Source of the DNA: Dyadobacter sp. CY356
GTDB taxonomy: Bacteria > Bacteroidota > Bacteroidia > Cytophagales > Spirosomataceae
Length of the DNA stretch: 64,000 nt
Reading direction: 5' to 3'
Assembly (NCBI RefSeq): GCF_021440195.1
Contig: NZ_JAJTSZ010000002.1
Coordinates: 806,001 to 870,000, forward strand
The notes beneath the pieces were generated by a model. It made no database searches. It saw only the letters and a program-made list of their open reading frames with translations, and had not been told where the DNA came from. Of the stretch, positions 18,415 to 27,975 are shown piece by piece; positions within the stretch are counted from its first letter, which is position 1, and the number at the start of each line of letters is the position of its first letter. The translations under genes and the position numbers were made by a program.

Positions 18415-18688
18415 TTGAAATTAAAAAATCAGAATGGATTTATTGACTCTAAAATTATTTATTGAAACTGCTTTTTGTACAAAGAGATTGGCCGCTTATG
18501 TCGTCCCTAAAATAAACTTAGCCATTTGCTTATCTCTTCCGGGAATCCGGTAAGTCTTAATTTACAAAGGACCAGATTTCATGATATGTAAATTTTGGAT
18601 TAATGGCTTGAAATGGGACTTATCCTTACACTATCTGCTTGCCAAAAATCTTGTTTAAGAAGATGATAATATCTGTAAAAACAGATTG

Positions 18689-20233
18689 TCACTTTTCAAC
18701 CTCCTTCTTCGAAGACCTAATAAACAACACAGCCATCAACCCACCCAAAAACGCAAGCCCGGCAGAAATACGCATTATAATGGCATAAGCGCTAATAAAC
18801 GATTGATGATAAGCATTTGTCACAACTTGTATTTTTCCTTTTTCAATTTCCACCGGCACTTTTGCATTACCCAGATTCGTCGCTTCCCGGAGAATCTCTG
18901 TTTTTTCAGAAGTACTGAACGCTGATTTATTTAACTGATCTTCCAGGGCACCGGAGAAAAATAAAACTGCCAGAGCACCAAAAATTGCGTTGGCAAAAAC
19001 ATTGGCAATTCTTGTCGTCGCATTGTTAACCCCGGAAGCAGTTCCGGAAAAATGATCACTCACGGAAGCCATTACTGCGGTTGTCAGGGGTGCCACGATG
19101 AATGACATACCAAAGCCAAAAATTAAAATTCCAGGAAAAAATGTCGTCCAGTATTCTGATGGACCGTTGGTTTGTTTCACCATTGATAAAATAAACAAAC
19201 CGGCACCTGTTGTAAAAGGCCCCGCAATCAGAAATAATCTGGGTCCATATTTATCGGCCAATTTTCCGGCATACCTTGCCAGCAATATCATTAAAATTGT
19301 AAAAGGCAAAAACGTAAGGCCGGATTCCAGTTGACTATATCCTTGCACCTGCACCAGATTTAACGACAGAAATAACATTCCGCCGCCAAGTCCCGCATAA
19401 AGGAAAAATGTCAGGAGATTTGCACCGCTGAAAGTAACACTTGAAAATAGGCTCAGCGGCATCATCGGATGTGTGCTTTTGTACTGCAAATAAATAAAAA
19501 GAACAAGCAGAAAAATACCAGCGCAAAGGGCTGAATAAGTCTGAAAATTATTAAAACCGATCGAAGGTATCCTTAGAAAAGCTAATGTTAAGGTGGCAAG
19601 TGCCAAAGCGATCACAGCAGCCCCGGCAAAATCCAGCGGCTTTCCTGAAGATTCTTCCTCAGATACTTTAACACGAACCCACAACATGATCAGTGCAGCC
19701 GTGCCAATTGGCACATTGATAAAGAAAATATAACGCCAAAGACCTGCATCAGCCAAAGCGCCACCGAGAATCGGACCGCCTATTGTTACTACGGTCGTGA
19801 ATGCCGACCAGGTTCCAATAGCCTTGCCCCGCTCCTTTTCATTAATCGATGATGAGATTAGCGATAAACTTCCCGGTATCATCAATGCACCGCCTATTCC
19901 CTGAATCAACCTGAAAATCACCAGCCATGTAACTGTTGGAGAAAATCCGCAAGCGGCAGAACCTGCAATAAAAATAGCAATTCCCACCATGAATACTTTT
20001 TTGCGGCCAAGGTTATCACCCAAAGTTCCACCAATCAGAATTAGTGAAGCGAGCATCAATAAATATGCATTCAGTATCCAGAACAGGTCACTGCCACTTG
20101 CACCAAGACTATTTTGTAAGGATGGTAAAATAACATTCAGCGCCGTACTGTCAATAAAAGCCATTGCTGATGCCAGAATGACTGATGCCATGATCCATTT
20201 TCCTTCTGTACTGGCAAGTGCAACTGTTGACAT
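18689..20233 (-). CDS. DHA2-type MFS multidrug exporter
   Basis: A 514-residue inner-membrane transporter with 14 hydrophobic helices, the DHA2 (EmrB/QacA) arrangement. Recognisable are SVILASAMAFIDSTALNVILPSLQ in helix 1, motif A in GDNLGRKKVF, and the helix 5 motif C in GGPILGGALADAGLWR, which marks proton-driven exporters. No EmrA-type membrane fusion partner is adjacent. The drug range cannot be predicted. Confidence 0.9.
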   Translation of the reverse strand: MSTVALASTEGKWIMASVILASAMAFIDSTALNVILPSLQNSLGASGSDLFWILNAYLLMLASLILIGGTLGDNLGRKKVFMVGIAIFIAGSAACGFSPTVTWLVIFRLIQGIGGALMIPGSLSLISSSINEKERGKAIGTWSAFTTVVTIGGPILGGALADAGLWRYIFFINVPIGTAALIMLWVRVKVSEEESSGKPLDFAGAAVIALALATLTLAFLRIPSIGFNNFQTYSALCAGIFLLVLFIYLQYKSTHPMMPLSLFSSVTFSGANLLTFFLYAGLGGGMLFLSLNLVQVQGYSQLESGLTFLPFTILMILLARYAGKLADKYGPRLFLIAGPFTTGAGLFILSMVKQTNGPSEYWTTFFPGILIFGFGMSFIVAPLTTAVMASVSDHFSGTASGVNNATTRIANVFANAIFGALAVLFFSGALEDQLNKSAFSTSEKTEILREATNLGNAKVPVEIEKGKIQVVTNAYHQSFISAYAIIMRISAGLAFLGGLMAVLFIRSSKKEVEK

Positions 20234-20503
20234 GATTCAGAATTTAATGCTTTCGGGTGAAGTTTAGGCAAGTTTAAGTTAAGATTTTTAACACAACAAT
20301 TTTAACTTGTCATTGTAAAATCGGCAACTCATTATAACTGTAATCTTATCAATATAAAGAAAATACGGGCAGATCTGGCATCACCGGTTTTTAATTCCTG
20401 TTAATCAGGATAGAATAATCAGTACCTGGAAAAGTAGAAACCTCAAAGCTATCCCTTAAATTTGGAAGATCACATCTTGGTAGTAAATCTGCTAAACCTG
20501 AAA

Positions 20504-21742
20504 ATGGCTTATTCCAAAAAACACATTTTAATACTGGGTTGTTTTGATACCAAAGGTGAAGTTTTCGCTTATCTGCGAGATTGTATTCTCGCTTTGGGTG
20601 AAAAGGTAATTACCATCAATACAGGCGTTTTAGGGACCACAGACTTATTTCCTGTCGATTTTGAATCCGATAGTGTGGCTTTGCAAGGTGGTTCCGAGAT
20701 TTTTGAATTAAGAAAACTTGGCGACCGTGGACATGCGATGGATGTCATGGGAAAAGGCGCTGCTGCCATCGTCAAAACACTTATTGAAGAAGAAAAATTA
20801 AAAGGTGCAATCGGAATGGGCGGTGGTGGCGGAACCTACATATCACTTTCCACGATGCAGCAGATTCCTTTTGGCATTCCAAAACTTTGTCTGACCACAA
20901 TAGCTGCCAAAGATCTTTCAAGACAAATTGGCCATAAGGATATTACGTTGGTGCCTTCTGTTGTTGATGTTGCAGGATTGAATAGTATCATCAAAGTTTT
21001 GATCAGCCAGTCGGCCGCGGCTATTTGTGCGATGTCCAATGTTAAATCCATTACTGAAAAAGCGCAGGTCAAAAGAATTGCAGTCAGCATGTTCGGCAAT
21101 ACCACGGCTTGCGTGGATCAGTGTACTTTATTGTTACAAAAAGAGGGATATGAAGTTCTTGCATTTCACGCCACCGGAATTGGTGGTAAAACAATGGAAG
21201 CCCTGATCAGGGAAGGTTATTTTGATGCAGTTCTGGATGTTACAACAACAGAGCTGGCCGATGATCTTTGTGGCGGTATTTGCAGTGCAGGTCCTGATAG
21301 ATTATTGGCTGCCAGTGAAATGCATCTTCCACAAGTAATCGCTCCCGGCTGTCTGGATATGGTTAATTTTGGGCATCCCGACACAGTCCCTGCCAGATAT
21401 AAAGATCGCTTTTTTTACAGCTGGGCACCGGATGTGACTCTGATGCGGACGAATACCGAAGAAAACTCCATCTTAGGGAAACAGCTTTCACAAAAACTGA
21501 ATAAATCCACGGCTCCGGTAAGTATTGTTTTGCCATTAAAGGGGATTTCGCAAATTGACTGCGCGGGAGGTATCTTTTTTGAACCAGAAAATGATCAGGC
21601 ATTATTTGATTCAATTAAAAAACATGCAGCAGCAAGTATCCAAATTATTGAAGCAAACGCACATATTAACGACAAATCCTTTGCCGCATTACTGGTAAAA
21701 ACATTGATAGAAACTATTGATAAGGCAGGAAGCCAGCCTTAA
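20504..21742 (+). CDS. UPF0261 / Tm-1-like ATP-binding domain protein
   Basis: A 412-residue soluble protein of the UPF0261 family (Tm-1 N-terminal-like). Key parts are ILILGCFDTKGEVFAYLRD at the N-terminus, the glycine-rich loop AIGMGGGGGTYI (about residue 105) that binds nucleotide in the family, and GGICSAGPDRLLAA with the conserved C-terminal VAPGCLD-like motif (IAPGCLDMVNFG). I start at the ATG at 20504, since the upstream extension has only a TTG start. The next gene encodes the second half of the same fused plant protein. Confidence 0.85.
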   Translation: MAYSKKHILILGCFDTKGEVFAYLRDCILALGEKVITINTGVLGTTDLFPVDFESDSVALQGGSEIFELRKLGDRGHAMDVMGKGAAAIVKTLIEEEKLKGAIGMGGGGGTYISLSTMQQIPFGIPKLCLTTIAAKDLSRQIGHKDITLVPSVVDVAGLNSIIKVLISQSAAAICAMSNVKSITEKAQVKRIAVSMFGNTTACVDQCTLLLQKEGYEVLAFHATGIGGKTMEALIREGYFDAVLDVTTTELADDLCGGICSAGPDRLLAASEMHLPQVIAPGCLDMVNFGHPDTVPARYKDRFFYSWAPDVTLMRTNTEENSILGKQLSQKLNKSTAPVSIVLPLKGISQIDCAGGIFFEPENDQALFDSIKKHAAASIQIIEANAHINDKSFAALLVKTLIETIDKAGSQP

Positions 21743-21780
21743 AAATATCTGGAAATACATAATCATAATAAAAAAATACT

Positions 21781-22650
21781 ATGCCAAATCCATGGACAGG
21801 TAAGGGAAATCCTTACACAAGACAGGAAGTCAGAGATCGTTTAAAAGCTACCCTGGATCAAAATAAAGCCATTATCGTTGCCGGTGCAGGTACCGGAATT
21901 AGTGCCAAGTTTATCGAAAAAGGCGGAGCAGATATGATCATTATCTATAACTCAGGCCGGTTCAGAATGGCAGGCCATGGTTCCACAGCAGGCCTTATGG
22001 CTTACGGAGACGCCAATGCCGAAGCGATGGAAATCGGAGAATTTGAAGTTTTGCCGGTGGTTCAGGAAATTCCTGTAATCTGTGGCGTCCACGGGTCGGA
22101 TCCCAGACGCCGCATGTGGCATCATTTGCTGAAAGTGAAAGAAATGGGTTTTTCGGGAATTAATAATTTTCCTACACATTCCATTGTCGACGGGCAATTC
22201 CGCCAGGTGCTTGAAGAAACAGGAATGGGCTTTGATAAGGAAGTGGAAATGGTACGCATTGCAAGTAAAATGGATCTTTTCTCCATCGTTTATGTGGCTA
22301 AACCAGAGGAAGCTGCACAGATGGCAGAAGCAGGTGCGGATGCTATCATCGCGCATGTTGGTACAACCGTTGGCGGATCCATAGGTGTTGTGGACGCTTC
22401 GTGTACGATGGATGATGCCATTACGCGTACTCAAAAAATCATTGATGCGGCGAAAGCCATTAATCCCGATATTTTCTTTCTCGCTCACGGCGGCCCTATC
22501 AATACACCTGAGGATGTACGTGTTATCCTGGACAAAACGAATGTACACGGATTTGTCGGCGCCTCTTCATTGGAACGAATGGGTGTTGAAAAATCACTTA
22601 CCGACTTGACTCGAAGCTTCAAGTCGCTTACAATAGAAAAGAAAAATTAA
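21781..22650 (+). CDS. Phosphoenolpyruvate hydrolase-like TIM-barrel protein
   Basis: A 289-residue TIM-barrel protein of the family annotated as phosphoenolpyruvate hydrolase or TIM-barrel signal transduction protein. Visible are AIIVAGAGTGISAKFIEKGGADMIIIYNSGRFRMAG at the first barrel strands, VICGVHGSDP, and the closing FLAHGGPINTPEDV and FVGASSLERMG loops. It starts 38 bases after the UPF0261 gene and is almost certainly co-transcribed. In plants and fungi the two domains are one chain, as in the tomato Tm-1 resistance protein. The bacterial reaction is not established. Confidence 0.85.
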   Translation: MPNPWTGKGNPYTRQEVRDRLKATLDQNKAIIVAGAGTGISAKFIEKGGADMIIIYNSGRFRMAGHGSTAGLMAYGDANAEAMEIGEFEVLPVVQEIPVICGVHGSDPRRRMWHHLLKVKEMGFSGINNFPTHSIVDGQFRQVLEETGMGFDKEVEMVRIASKMDLFSIVYVAKPEEAAQMAEAGADAIIAHVGTTVGGSIGVVDASCTMDDAITRTQKIIDAAKAINPDIFFLAHGGPINTPEDVRVILDKTNVHGFVGASSLERMGVEKSLTDLTRSFKSLTIEKKN

Positions 22651-22657
22651 AAATTTC

Positions 22658-22697
22658 ATACAAACAGAGTTGGCCGGTCCAACTCTGTTTGTATTTC
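22658..22697 (+). terminator. Terminator of the UPF0261-TIM-barrel pair
   Basis: Perfect 16-base stem (22658-22673 with 22679-22694) and five-base loop, eight bases after the stop codon. The following T-run is short (TTCT), but the stem is very stable. Confidence 0.8.
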
Positions 22698-23062
22698 TCC
22701 CATAGTATATCTGGAAATCTTCTGCGCAGCTCACACCGCACCATTCCAAAGCCGGAACGTCAATGTTTCTAACCGGACGTAACAGATTATCCTTTTACAA
22801 ATTCAGGTAATCTCCTGTCTTTTTAACTTACCGTATAATAAATTTCAAATCTCCGAGGCCGGCATTACTATATACTCGTCAGTAGATTAAGTTCTATTTA
22901 AACTTATCGATATGCTCATTCTAATTATTAAATTTGCTTTGTTAAATTTAATTTTTAGATTTGTCTAAATTATATTTAAAATAAAGCTAATATATTTGAT
23001 TGCGTAGTTTTTCACTCGATTTGATAAAATGCGTTTGTCTTGCCCCTAACATTTTTCTATTT
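22698..23062. other. Intergenic region before the TonB receptor
   Basis: About 365 bases without a gene. A/T content rises strongly from 22900 onward. I could not identify a Fur-like palindrome or other operator by eye. Confidence 0.4.
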
Positions 23063-25528
23063 ATGAAAATACGTCTTCTATTAATTGTCATACTACTGGC
23101 AGGTAATTACATTCTGAAAGCCCAGACCGGATCTGTTTCGGGCCAGATTATTTCGGGTGGAAAGCCTGTACCTTATGCCTCGGTAACCCTTACCAAAACA
23201 TCCTTCGGGACTCAGGCAGATAGTTCAGGCCACTTTAAATTGATAAATATAGCAGTCGGAAAATATGAAATAATGGCCTCGTCCATTGGGTTTGAGAGCT
23301 TTTCCAGAAAAATAGATGTTAGCGAAAACAAAAATTCTATGCTGACAATCGACTTAAAACCAATAAATAATACACTTAGCGAATTGGTTGTTACGGGCGT
23401 ATCCAGAGCAACTGAACTTAGGAAAAGTCCGGTCGCCATTGCGGTAATGAGCAAAAAGGAAATGGATATGAATGTCAATAATAATATTGTCGACGCGGTT
23501 TTAAAAGGTGTTCCGGGTCTGAGCGCGGTTACAACCGGACCGAATATTTCCAAGCCTTTTATCCGGGGACTTGGCTACAACAGGGTCCTGACGCTCTACA
23601 ATGGAATTCGTCAGGAAGGGCAGCAATGGGGTGATGAGCATGGAATTGAAATTGATCAGTATGGCGTCGAACGCGCAGAAGTGGTGAAAGGTCCGGCAAG
23701 TCTTATTTACGGATCTGACGCAGTAGCCGGCGTAATTAATTTCATTCCCTACATTCCAAAAGGGCCGGAAGGAAAAATTAAAGGTGATATCACGACGGAA
23801 TACCATACCAACAATGGCATGATCGGTGCCTCGGGCGGACTAGCTTATAACAAAAACGGATGGAAATCTGCATTCAGGGTTTCAGGGAAAAATGCTACTG
23901 CATATAAGAATAAAATTGATGGCCGGGTTTACGGGACAGCCTATAACGAGCTCAATCTTTCTGCGATGACCGGGATTATAAAACGCTGGGGATCGTCCTA
24001 TGTTTATGCCACGCTTTATAATAATTTACAGGAAATCCCTGACGGCAGCCGCGATTCACTGACTCGGAAATTTACAAGACAAGTACTCGAAAGCGGCCCG
24101 GATAATATCAAAAATCGTCCGCTCGTGTCTCAGCATGACTTAAAAACATATAACATCAATCCGCTGCATCAGCGAATTCAGCATTACCGTTTATTTACCA
24201 GAAATCGTTTTCTTTTAGGAAAAGGTGACCTGACAGCCTTGTTTGGATTTCAACAAAGTGTGCGCCGTGAATATAACCATCCGACTATGCCTTCGCAGCC
24301 CGGACTTTATGTTCAGCTGAATACCTATAATTATGATTTCAAATACAATTTCCCGGAGTGGAAAGGACTGGAAGCAACATTGGGTGTGAATGGAATGTAC
24401 CAGATGAACCGAAATCTGAGTGGAACTGATTTCCCGATTCCGGACTATAATCTGCTTGATATCGGAACCTTTTTATTTTTGAAAAAATCTCTTGAAAAAG
24501 TAGATATCAGCGGCGGTATGCGCTATGATACCCGGTCATGGAATTGGAAAGATCAATATGTACAACATGATCCTGAAACCGGATTTAATCAACTTTTGAC
24601 AAAACCTGGTTCTGGGGCAGTTTTACAATTCCCGTCTTATAATAGAAATTTTACTGGTATTTCCGGAAGTCTGGGGGCGACTTATAATATTTCCGAAAGG
24701 CTTCTTTTAAAAGCTAATCTGTCAAGAGGTTACCGCGCTCCCAATATCACCGAAATAGGCTCAAATGGTTTGGACCCTGGTGCGCATATCGTTTATCTGG
24801 GAAACCGCGATTTCAAACCAGAATTCAGTCTGCAAACGGATATCGGCTTTATCGGTTACCTTAAAGAATTCGATTTTAGCGTCGAACTTTTTAATAATAC
24901 TATTGACAATTACATTTACCAGGCACGGCTGGTTGATGCTGACGGAAAACCGGTCATTATCGTTCCTGGAAATTTTACCTATAAATATCAGCAATCCAAG
25001 GCGCAATTATATGGAGCAGAATTCAGTATAAACCTGCACCCTACCGGTGTTAAATGGCTGACATTTAATAACAGTCTGGCTTTTATCAGAGGTTTAAACC
25101 GCAATAAAGCATTAATTGCTTTGGAAGGAAATTCAGCAAAATACCTGCCGTTTATACCTCCCGTTCATGGCCGTTCCGAGATCAGAGCTTCTCTTGTAGA
25201 ACCAATCGGTAATTTAAGCGGGACTTACTTCAGAGCAGAAATAGACTATTACGGCGCACAGAATAAATTCTATGGCGTTGATAATACCGAAACGGCTACG
25301 GCCGGTTATGCCTTGTTTAATATCGGTTGCGGAACAACAGTAAATAATCGAAATAAAAAACCATTGTTCCAGCTGTTTTTACAGATTGACAATTTATTCG
25401 ACACTGCCTATCAGTCAAATCTGAATCGTTTGAAATATTTCGAATATTATACTGCCTCTCCAAATGGCCGTTCCGGGATTTATAATATGGGTAGGAATGG
25501 CAGTGTTAAGGTAATTATTCCGTTCTAA
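23063..25528 (+). CDS. TonB-dependent outer-membrane receptor
   Basis: An 821-residue receptor. I start at the ATG at 23063, giving a signal peptide (MKIRLLLIVILLAG, cleavage near LKAQTG). Next comes a carboxypeptidase-regulatory-like domain (about residues 25-105: VSGQIISGGKPVPYASVTL). The plug follows, with SELVVTGVSRATELRKSPVAIAV, FIRGLGYNRVLTLYNG and VEVVKGPASLIYGSDAVAGVIN-type motifs. The rest is a 22-strand barrel ending in an aromatic (VKVIIPF). The size and plug resemble iron-siderophore or related receptors, not SusC glycan receptors, and no SusD follows. Ligand unknown. Confidence 0.9.
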   Translation: MKIRLLLIVILLAGNYILKAQTGSVSGQIISGGKPVPYASVTLTKTSFGTQADSSGHFKLINIAVGKYEIMASSIGFESFSRKIDVSENKNSMLTIDLKPINNTLSELVVTGVSRATELRKSPVAIAVMSKKEMDMNVNNNIVDAVLKGVPGLSAVTTGPNISKPFIRGLGYNRVLTLYNGIRQEGQQWGDEHGIEIDQYGVERAEVVKGPASLIYGSDAVAGVINFIPYIPKGPEGKIKGDITTEYHTNNGMIGASGGLAYNKNGWKSAFRVSGKNATAYKNKIDGRVYGTAYNELNLSAMTGIIKRWGSSYVYATLYNNLQEIPDGSRDSLTRKFTRQVLESGPDNIKNRPLVSQHDLKTYNINPLHQRIQHYRLFTRNRFLLGKGDLTALFGFQQSVRREYNHPTMPSQPGLYVQLNTYNYDFKYNFPEWKGLEATLGVNGMYQMNRNLSGTDFPIPDYNLLDIGTFLFLKKSLEKVDISGGMRYDTRSWNWKDQYVQHDPETGFNQLLTKPGSGAVLQFPSYNRNFTGISGSLGATYNISERLLLKANLSRGYRAPNITEIGSNGLDPGAHIVYLGNRDFKPEFSLQTDIGFIGYLKEFDFSVELFNNTIDNYIYQARLVDADGKPVIIVPGNFTYKYQQSKAQLYGAEFSINLHPTGVKWLTFNNSLAFIRGLNRNKALIALEGNSAKYLPFIPPVHGRSEIRASLVEPIGNLSGTYFRAEIDYYGAQNKFYGVDNTETATAGYALFNIGCGTTVNNRNKKPLFQLFLQIDNLFDTAYQSNLNRLKYFEYYTASPNGRSGIYNMGRNGSVKVIIPF

Positions 25529-25590
25529 TCTTTTAAGTTATTACAAGCTCACGTCAAATATAAATTCCGAAAATTGATAGAGATAATTTA

Positions 25591-25630
25591 AAGCCGGACT
25601 TGCTGGAAATCAGCAAGGATCCGGTTTTGG
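25591..25630 (+). terminator. Terminator of the TonB receptor gene
   Basis: Two stacked stems, CCGGA/TCCGG outside and CTTGCTG/CAGCAAG inside with a small bulge, followed by TTTT. It lies about 65 bases after the stop codon. Confidence 0.65.
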
Positions 25631-25788
25631 CACGCCAGTTCATTGTGTGAACACAGCAGGATAATTGCCAATAATCAGAAACATTTTTTACAAGCGTTGG
25701 AAAATCCAGCAAAAGCAGAATCATAAAAATTTAAAGGCATGATTTTGTACAATGATTTTTCAAATTACAGTTATTAAATATTTAATCT

Positions 25789-26046
25789 ATGAAAAAGAAT
25801 TCCTTACAAAAAGCATATCAAAAAATGATCGACTGGAACAATTACCGGCTCGAACAAAACACCGAATCCTTAAATAAATTGATTGCACTTTTACCAGAAT
25901 TGACAGATGAAGACCAGGCAGATCCGGTCTATCAGGCTGATATAGATGATCTTCTTTCTTTAAAGATCATTTACGAAACCGGGATTAGAAATTTTGAAAG
26001 TAAAATTGATAAATACAAGGAATTGCTAAAAGAGCTCCAAGGATAA
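25789..26046 (+). CDS. Small coiled-coil protein
   Basis: An 85-residue, highly charged helical protein beginning MKKNSLQKAYQK, with heptad-like spacing of leucine and isoleucine through most of its length. No family recognised. Confidence 0.55.
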   Translation: MKKNSLQKAYQKMIDWNNYRLEQNTESLNKLIALLPELTDEDQADPVYQADIDDLLSLKIIYETGIRNFESKIDKYKELLKELQG

Positions 26047-26192
26047 GCAAGTAGCATTTTTAAACTTTTGTGTTGTTATATTTACAAGACGTTTCAAGTA
26101 TATTTCCGCTGACGGTTTACTTTTTACCTTGTGGCTGGAAAGTATTCAAACCACAAAAATTTAATGCATTTTTTAGTATCAGTCCGTTTTTT

Positions 26193-26681
26193 ATGAGCAA
26201 AAAGTTGAAGGCTTTAAGTATTTCTCTGGCAAGTTTATTGGTTTTCGGATTAGCCGGAACTGTTTTTAACAGCTGTAAATCTGATGACCCCGTTGTGGTG
26301 GCTTGCAGCGAAGGCATTTTGAATTATGAAGATTTGAATTCAAAATCATCTTTATCAGCAGCAGTTCTGGATACCAATTCCGTTGTAAATCTGGTTATTA
26401 CCTCTCAACAGCAATACGAGAGATACATCGCAAACCGTAACCAGAGTATTGATTTTGATTCAAAAATGCTTTTGGCAGGAAGTTATTTTACTGATTCGGC
26501 AGCTCACGTCGTGAGCCAGTTGGTAACCAGTGATTGTGGTGCCGGAAAAGTGACGTACCACGTTGAAGTCGTGCGTACCAAAGGAGTTCTTACCACCAGG
26601 CAGCATGTTGAATATTTTGCAATTGTTCCAAAACTACCTGATGGGACTGAGGTAAAATTTGATGTTGCCTATAAAAAATAA
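26193..26681 (+). CDS. Lipoprotein of unknown function
   Basis: A 162-residue lipoprotein starting at the ATG at 26193: hydrophobic LASLLVFGLAGTVFNSC with the lipid-attachment cysteine at residue 28. The mature domain is mostly strands (VVNLVITSQQQYERYI, VTYHVEVVRTKGVLTT). The pattern recalls small proteins that resemble protease-inhibitor-type beta sandwiches, but I do not assign one. The longer upstream frame is not supported. A strong terminator follows. Confidence 0.65.
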   Translation: MSKKLKALSISLASLLVFGLAGTVFNSCKSDDPVVVACSEGILNYEDLNSKSSLSAAVLDTNSVVNLVITSQQQYERYIANRNQSIDFDSKMLLAGSYFTDSAAHVVSQLVTSDCGAGKVTYHVEVVRTKGVLTTRQHVEYFAIVPKLPDGTEVKFDVAYKK

Positions 26682-26687
26682 TTTCAC

Positions 26688-26747
26688 TTACCAGTAAAAT
26701 ATCAGAAGGGCCTTGCTTGACAGTATTTTACTGGTAACTTTTTTTAT
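26688..26747 (+). terminator. Terminator after the 26193 lipoprotein
   Basis: Perfect 14-base stem (26688-26701 with 26724-26737), 22-base loop and CTTTTTTTATT. It starts seven bases after the stop codon. Confidence 0.85.
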
Positions 26748-26831
26748 TACCACTTACCTGCGTCCGTTAGCCCACGAAATATTGGGATAGCTTGTATCAA
26801 ATTTTTCTTCCGAAATTGGGAAAGTCCGCCA

Positions 26832-27236
26832 TCAAAGTTTGCTATCAGCGAATGGCTCTAACAAATCCCATAGATTGCCATATAAATCTTTGAACACCGC
26901 CACCGTTCCATAAGCTTCTTTTTTCGGAGCCCTTACAAATTCAATATTCCTGGCAGTCATTTTATTATAATCTCTCCAAAGGTCGTCTGTATAAAGAAAC
27001 AAAAATACCCTTCCACCCGTTTGATTTCCAACACTTTCAAGTTGCTCATTGTCGGCAGCTTTTGCCAGCAAAAGAGCACATCCGTTCGATCCCGGTGGTG
27101 AGACTACAACCCAGCGTTTGTCTTCGCTTAATTTGGTATCCTCATTCAGTAAGAAATCCATTTTTTGAGTATAAAACGCAATCGCTTCATCGTAATCCTT
27201 TACCAACAATGTTATATGGGCTATTCTCTGTTTCAT
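26832..27236 (-). CDS. VOC (glyoxalase-fold) family protein
   Basis: A 134-residue protein of the vicinal oxygen chelate fold: AHITLLVKDYDEAIAFYTQKMDF in the first beta-alpha-beta unit and FKDLYGNLWDLLEP in the last. The conserved His of the first unit and Glu of the last could bind a metal. Single-domain members include lactoylglutathione lyase-like proteins, bleomycin or fosfomycin resistance proteins and isomerases; nothing here selects one. It stands alone. Confidence 0.8.
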   Translation of the reverse strand: MKQRIAHITLLVKDYDEAIAFYTQKMDFLLNEDTKLSEDKRWVVVSPPGSNGCALLLAKAADNEQLESVGNQTGGRVFLFLYTDDLWRDYNKMTARNIEFVRAPKKEAYGTVAVFKDLYGNLWDLLEPFADSKL

Positions 27237-27508
27237 AATCTTTGAATATTTGCAGGTTTCTGATATTTTCTACAAGCCATTAAACTTACAAGCACTACAT
27301 AAAATTCGCAATATGTGTCATAAATATGCCATATTGGAATATATTTGGTAAGAATTTCCCTGGTAGTTTTAACAAAATTGGATGTTGAGTTTCCCTGATC
27401 GCAGTAACATCCTGTTTGATAAAGCGATTTAAATTAAACACTATCAGGAATCGTTACCCATTTTTTGCAATAACCCCGTACTCTTTAATGTTTTGCCAAA
27501 CTGGCTGT

Positions 27509-27904
27509 ATGAATATAAAAACAATTTACCTGGCTGATGATGATCCCGACGACCGTTACCTTATCAGTGATGCCATAAAACAAATTGATCCCGCAATTAC
27601 GATTATTGAAGCTGAAAACGGTTCTGATTTATTAATTTCTATTGAGGAAAAACAGTCCACATCCGCCGTATTGATTGTTTTGGATATGAACATGCCGAAA
27701 ATGAATGGCCTCGAAACATTGATTGCGATACGTTCTAATCCGTTTTATGCAACTATACCCGCTGTGATGATATCCACATCGTCAGACCCCAGACTGGTGG
27801 CATCGGCTTTCAGGGAAGGAATCAACGATTTTATTGCCAAACCCAGTAGCATCCCTGAATTCGCGAAACTCGCTGACAAACTTGTTTCATTTTTTTTCAA
27901 ATAA
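27509..27904 (+). CDS. Single-domain response regulator (Rcp1-like)
   Basis: A 131-residue stand-alone receiver: acidic pocket LADDDPDDRY, phosphoacceptor Asp59 in VLDMNMPKMNG, conserved Ser-Thr (MISTSS) and Lys in FIAKP. The double-aspartate start is typical of the Rcp1/CheY-like branch that pairs with PAS or phytochrome kinases. I start at the ATG at 27509 since the upstream extension has no receiver sequence. The neighbouring multi-PAS kinase is the likely phosphodonor. Confidence 0.9.
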   Translation: MNIKTIYLADDDPDDRYLISDAIKQIDPAITIIEAENGSDLLISIEEKQSTSAVLIVLDMNMPKMNGLETLIAIRSNPFYATIPAVMISTSSDPRLVASAFREGINDFIAKPSSIPEFAKLADKLVSFFFK

Positions 27905-27975
27905 ATGTGTCCGGTCAGGCACGAAAGTTTTACAAAATTGTCTATCTAAATTTCTAATTAAAATTTACTCAATCA

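Noticed and set aside
21952..22548. Minus-strand frame of 198 codons inside the TIM-barrel gene
   Set aside because: Shadow of the conserved coding sequence on the other strand, His- and Cys-rich without any motif.
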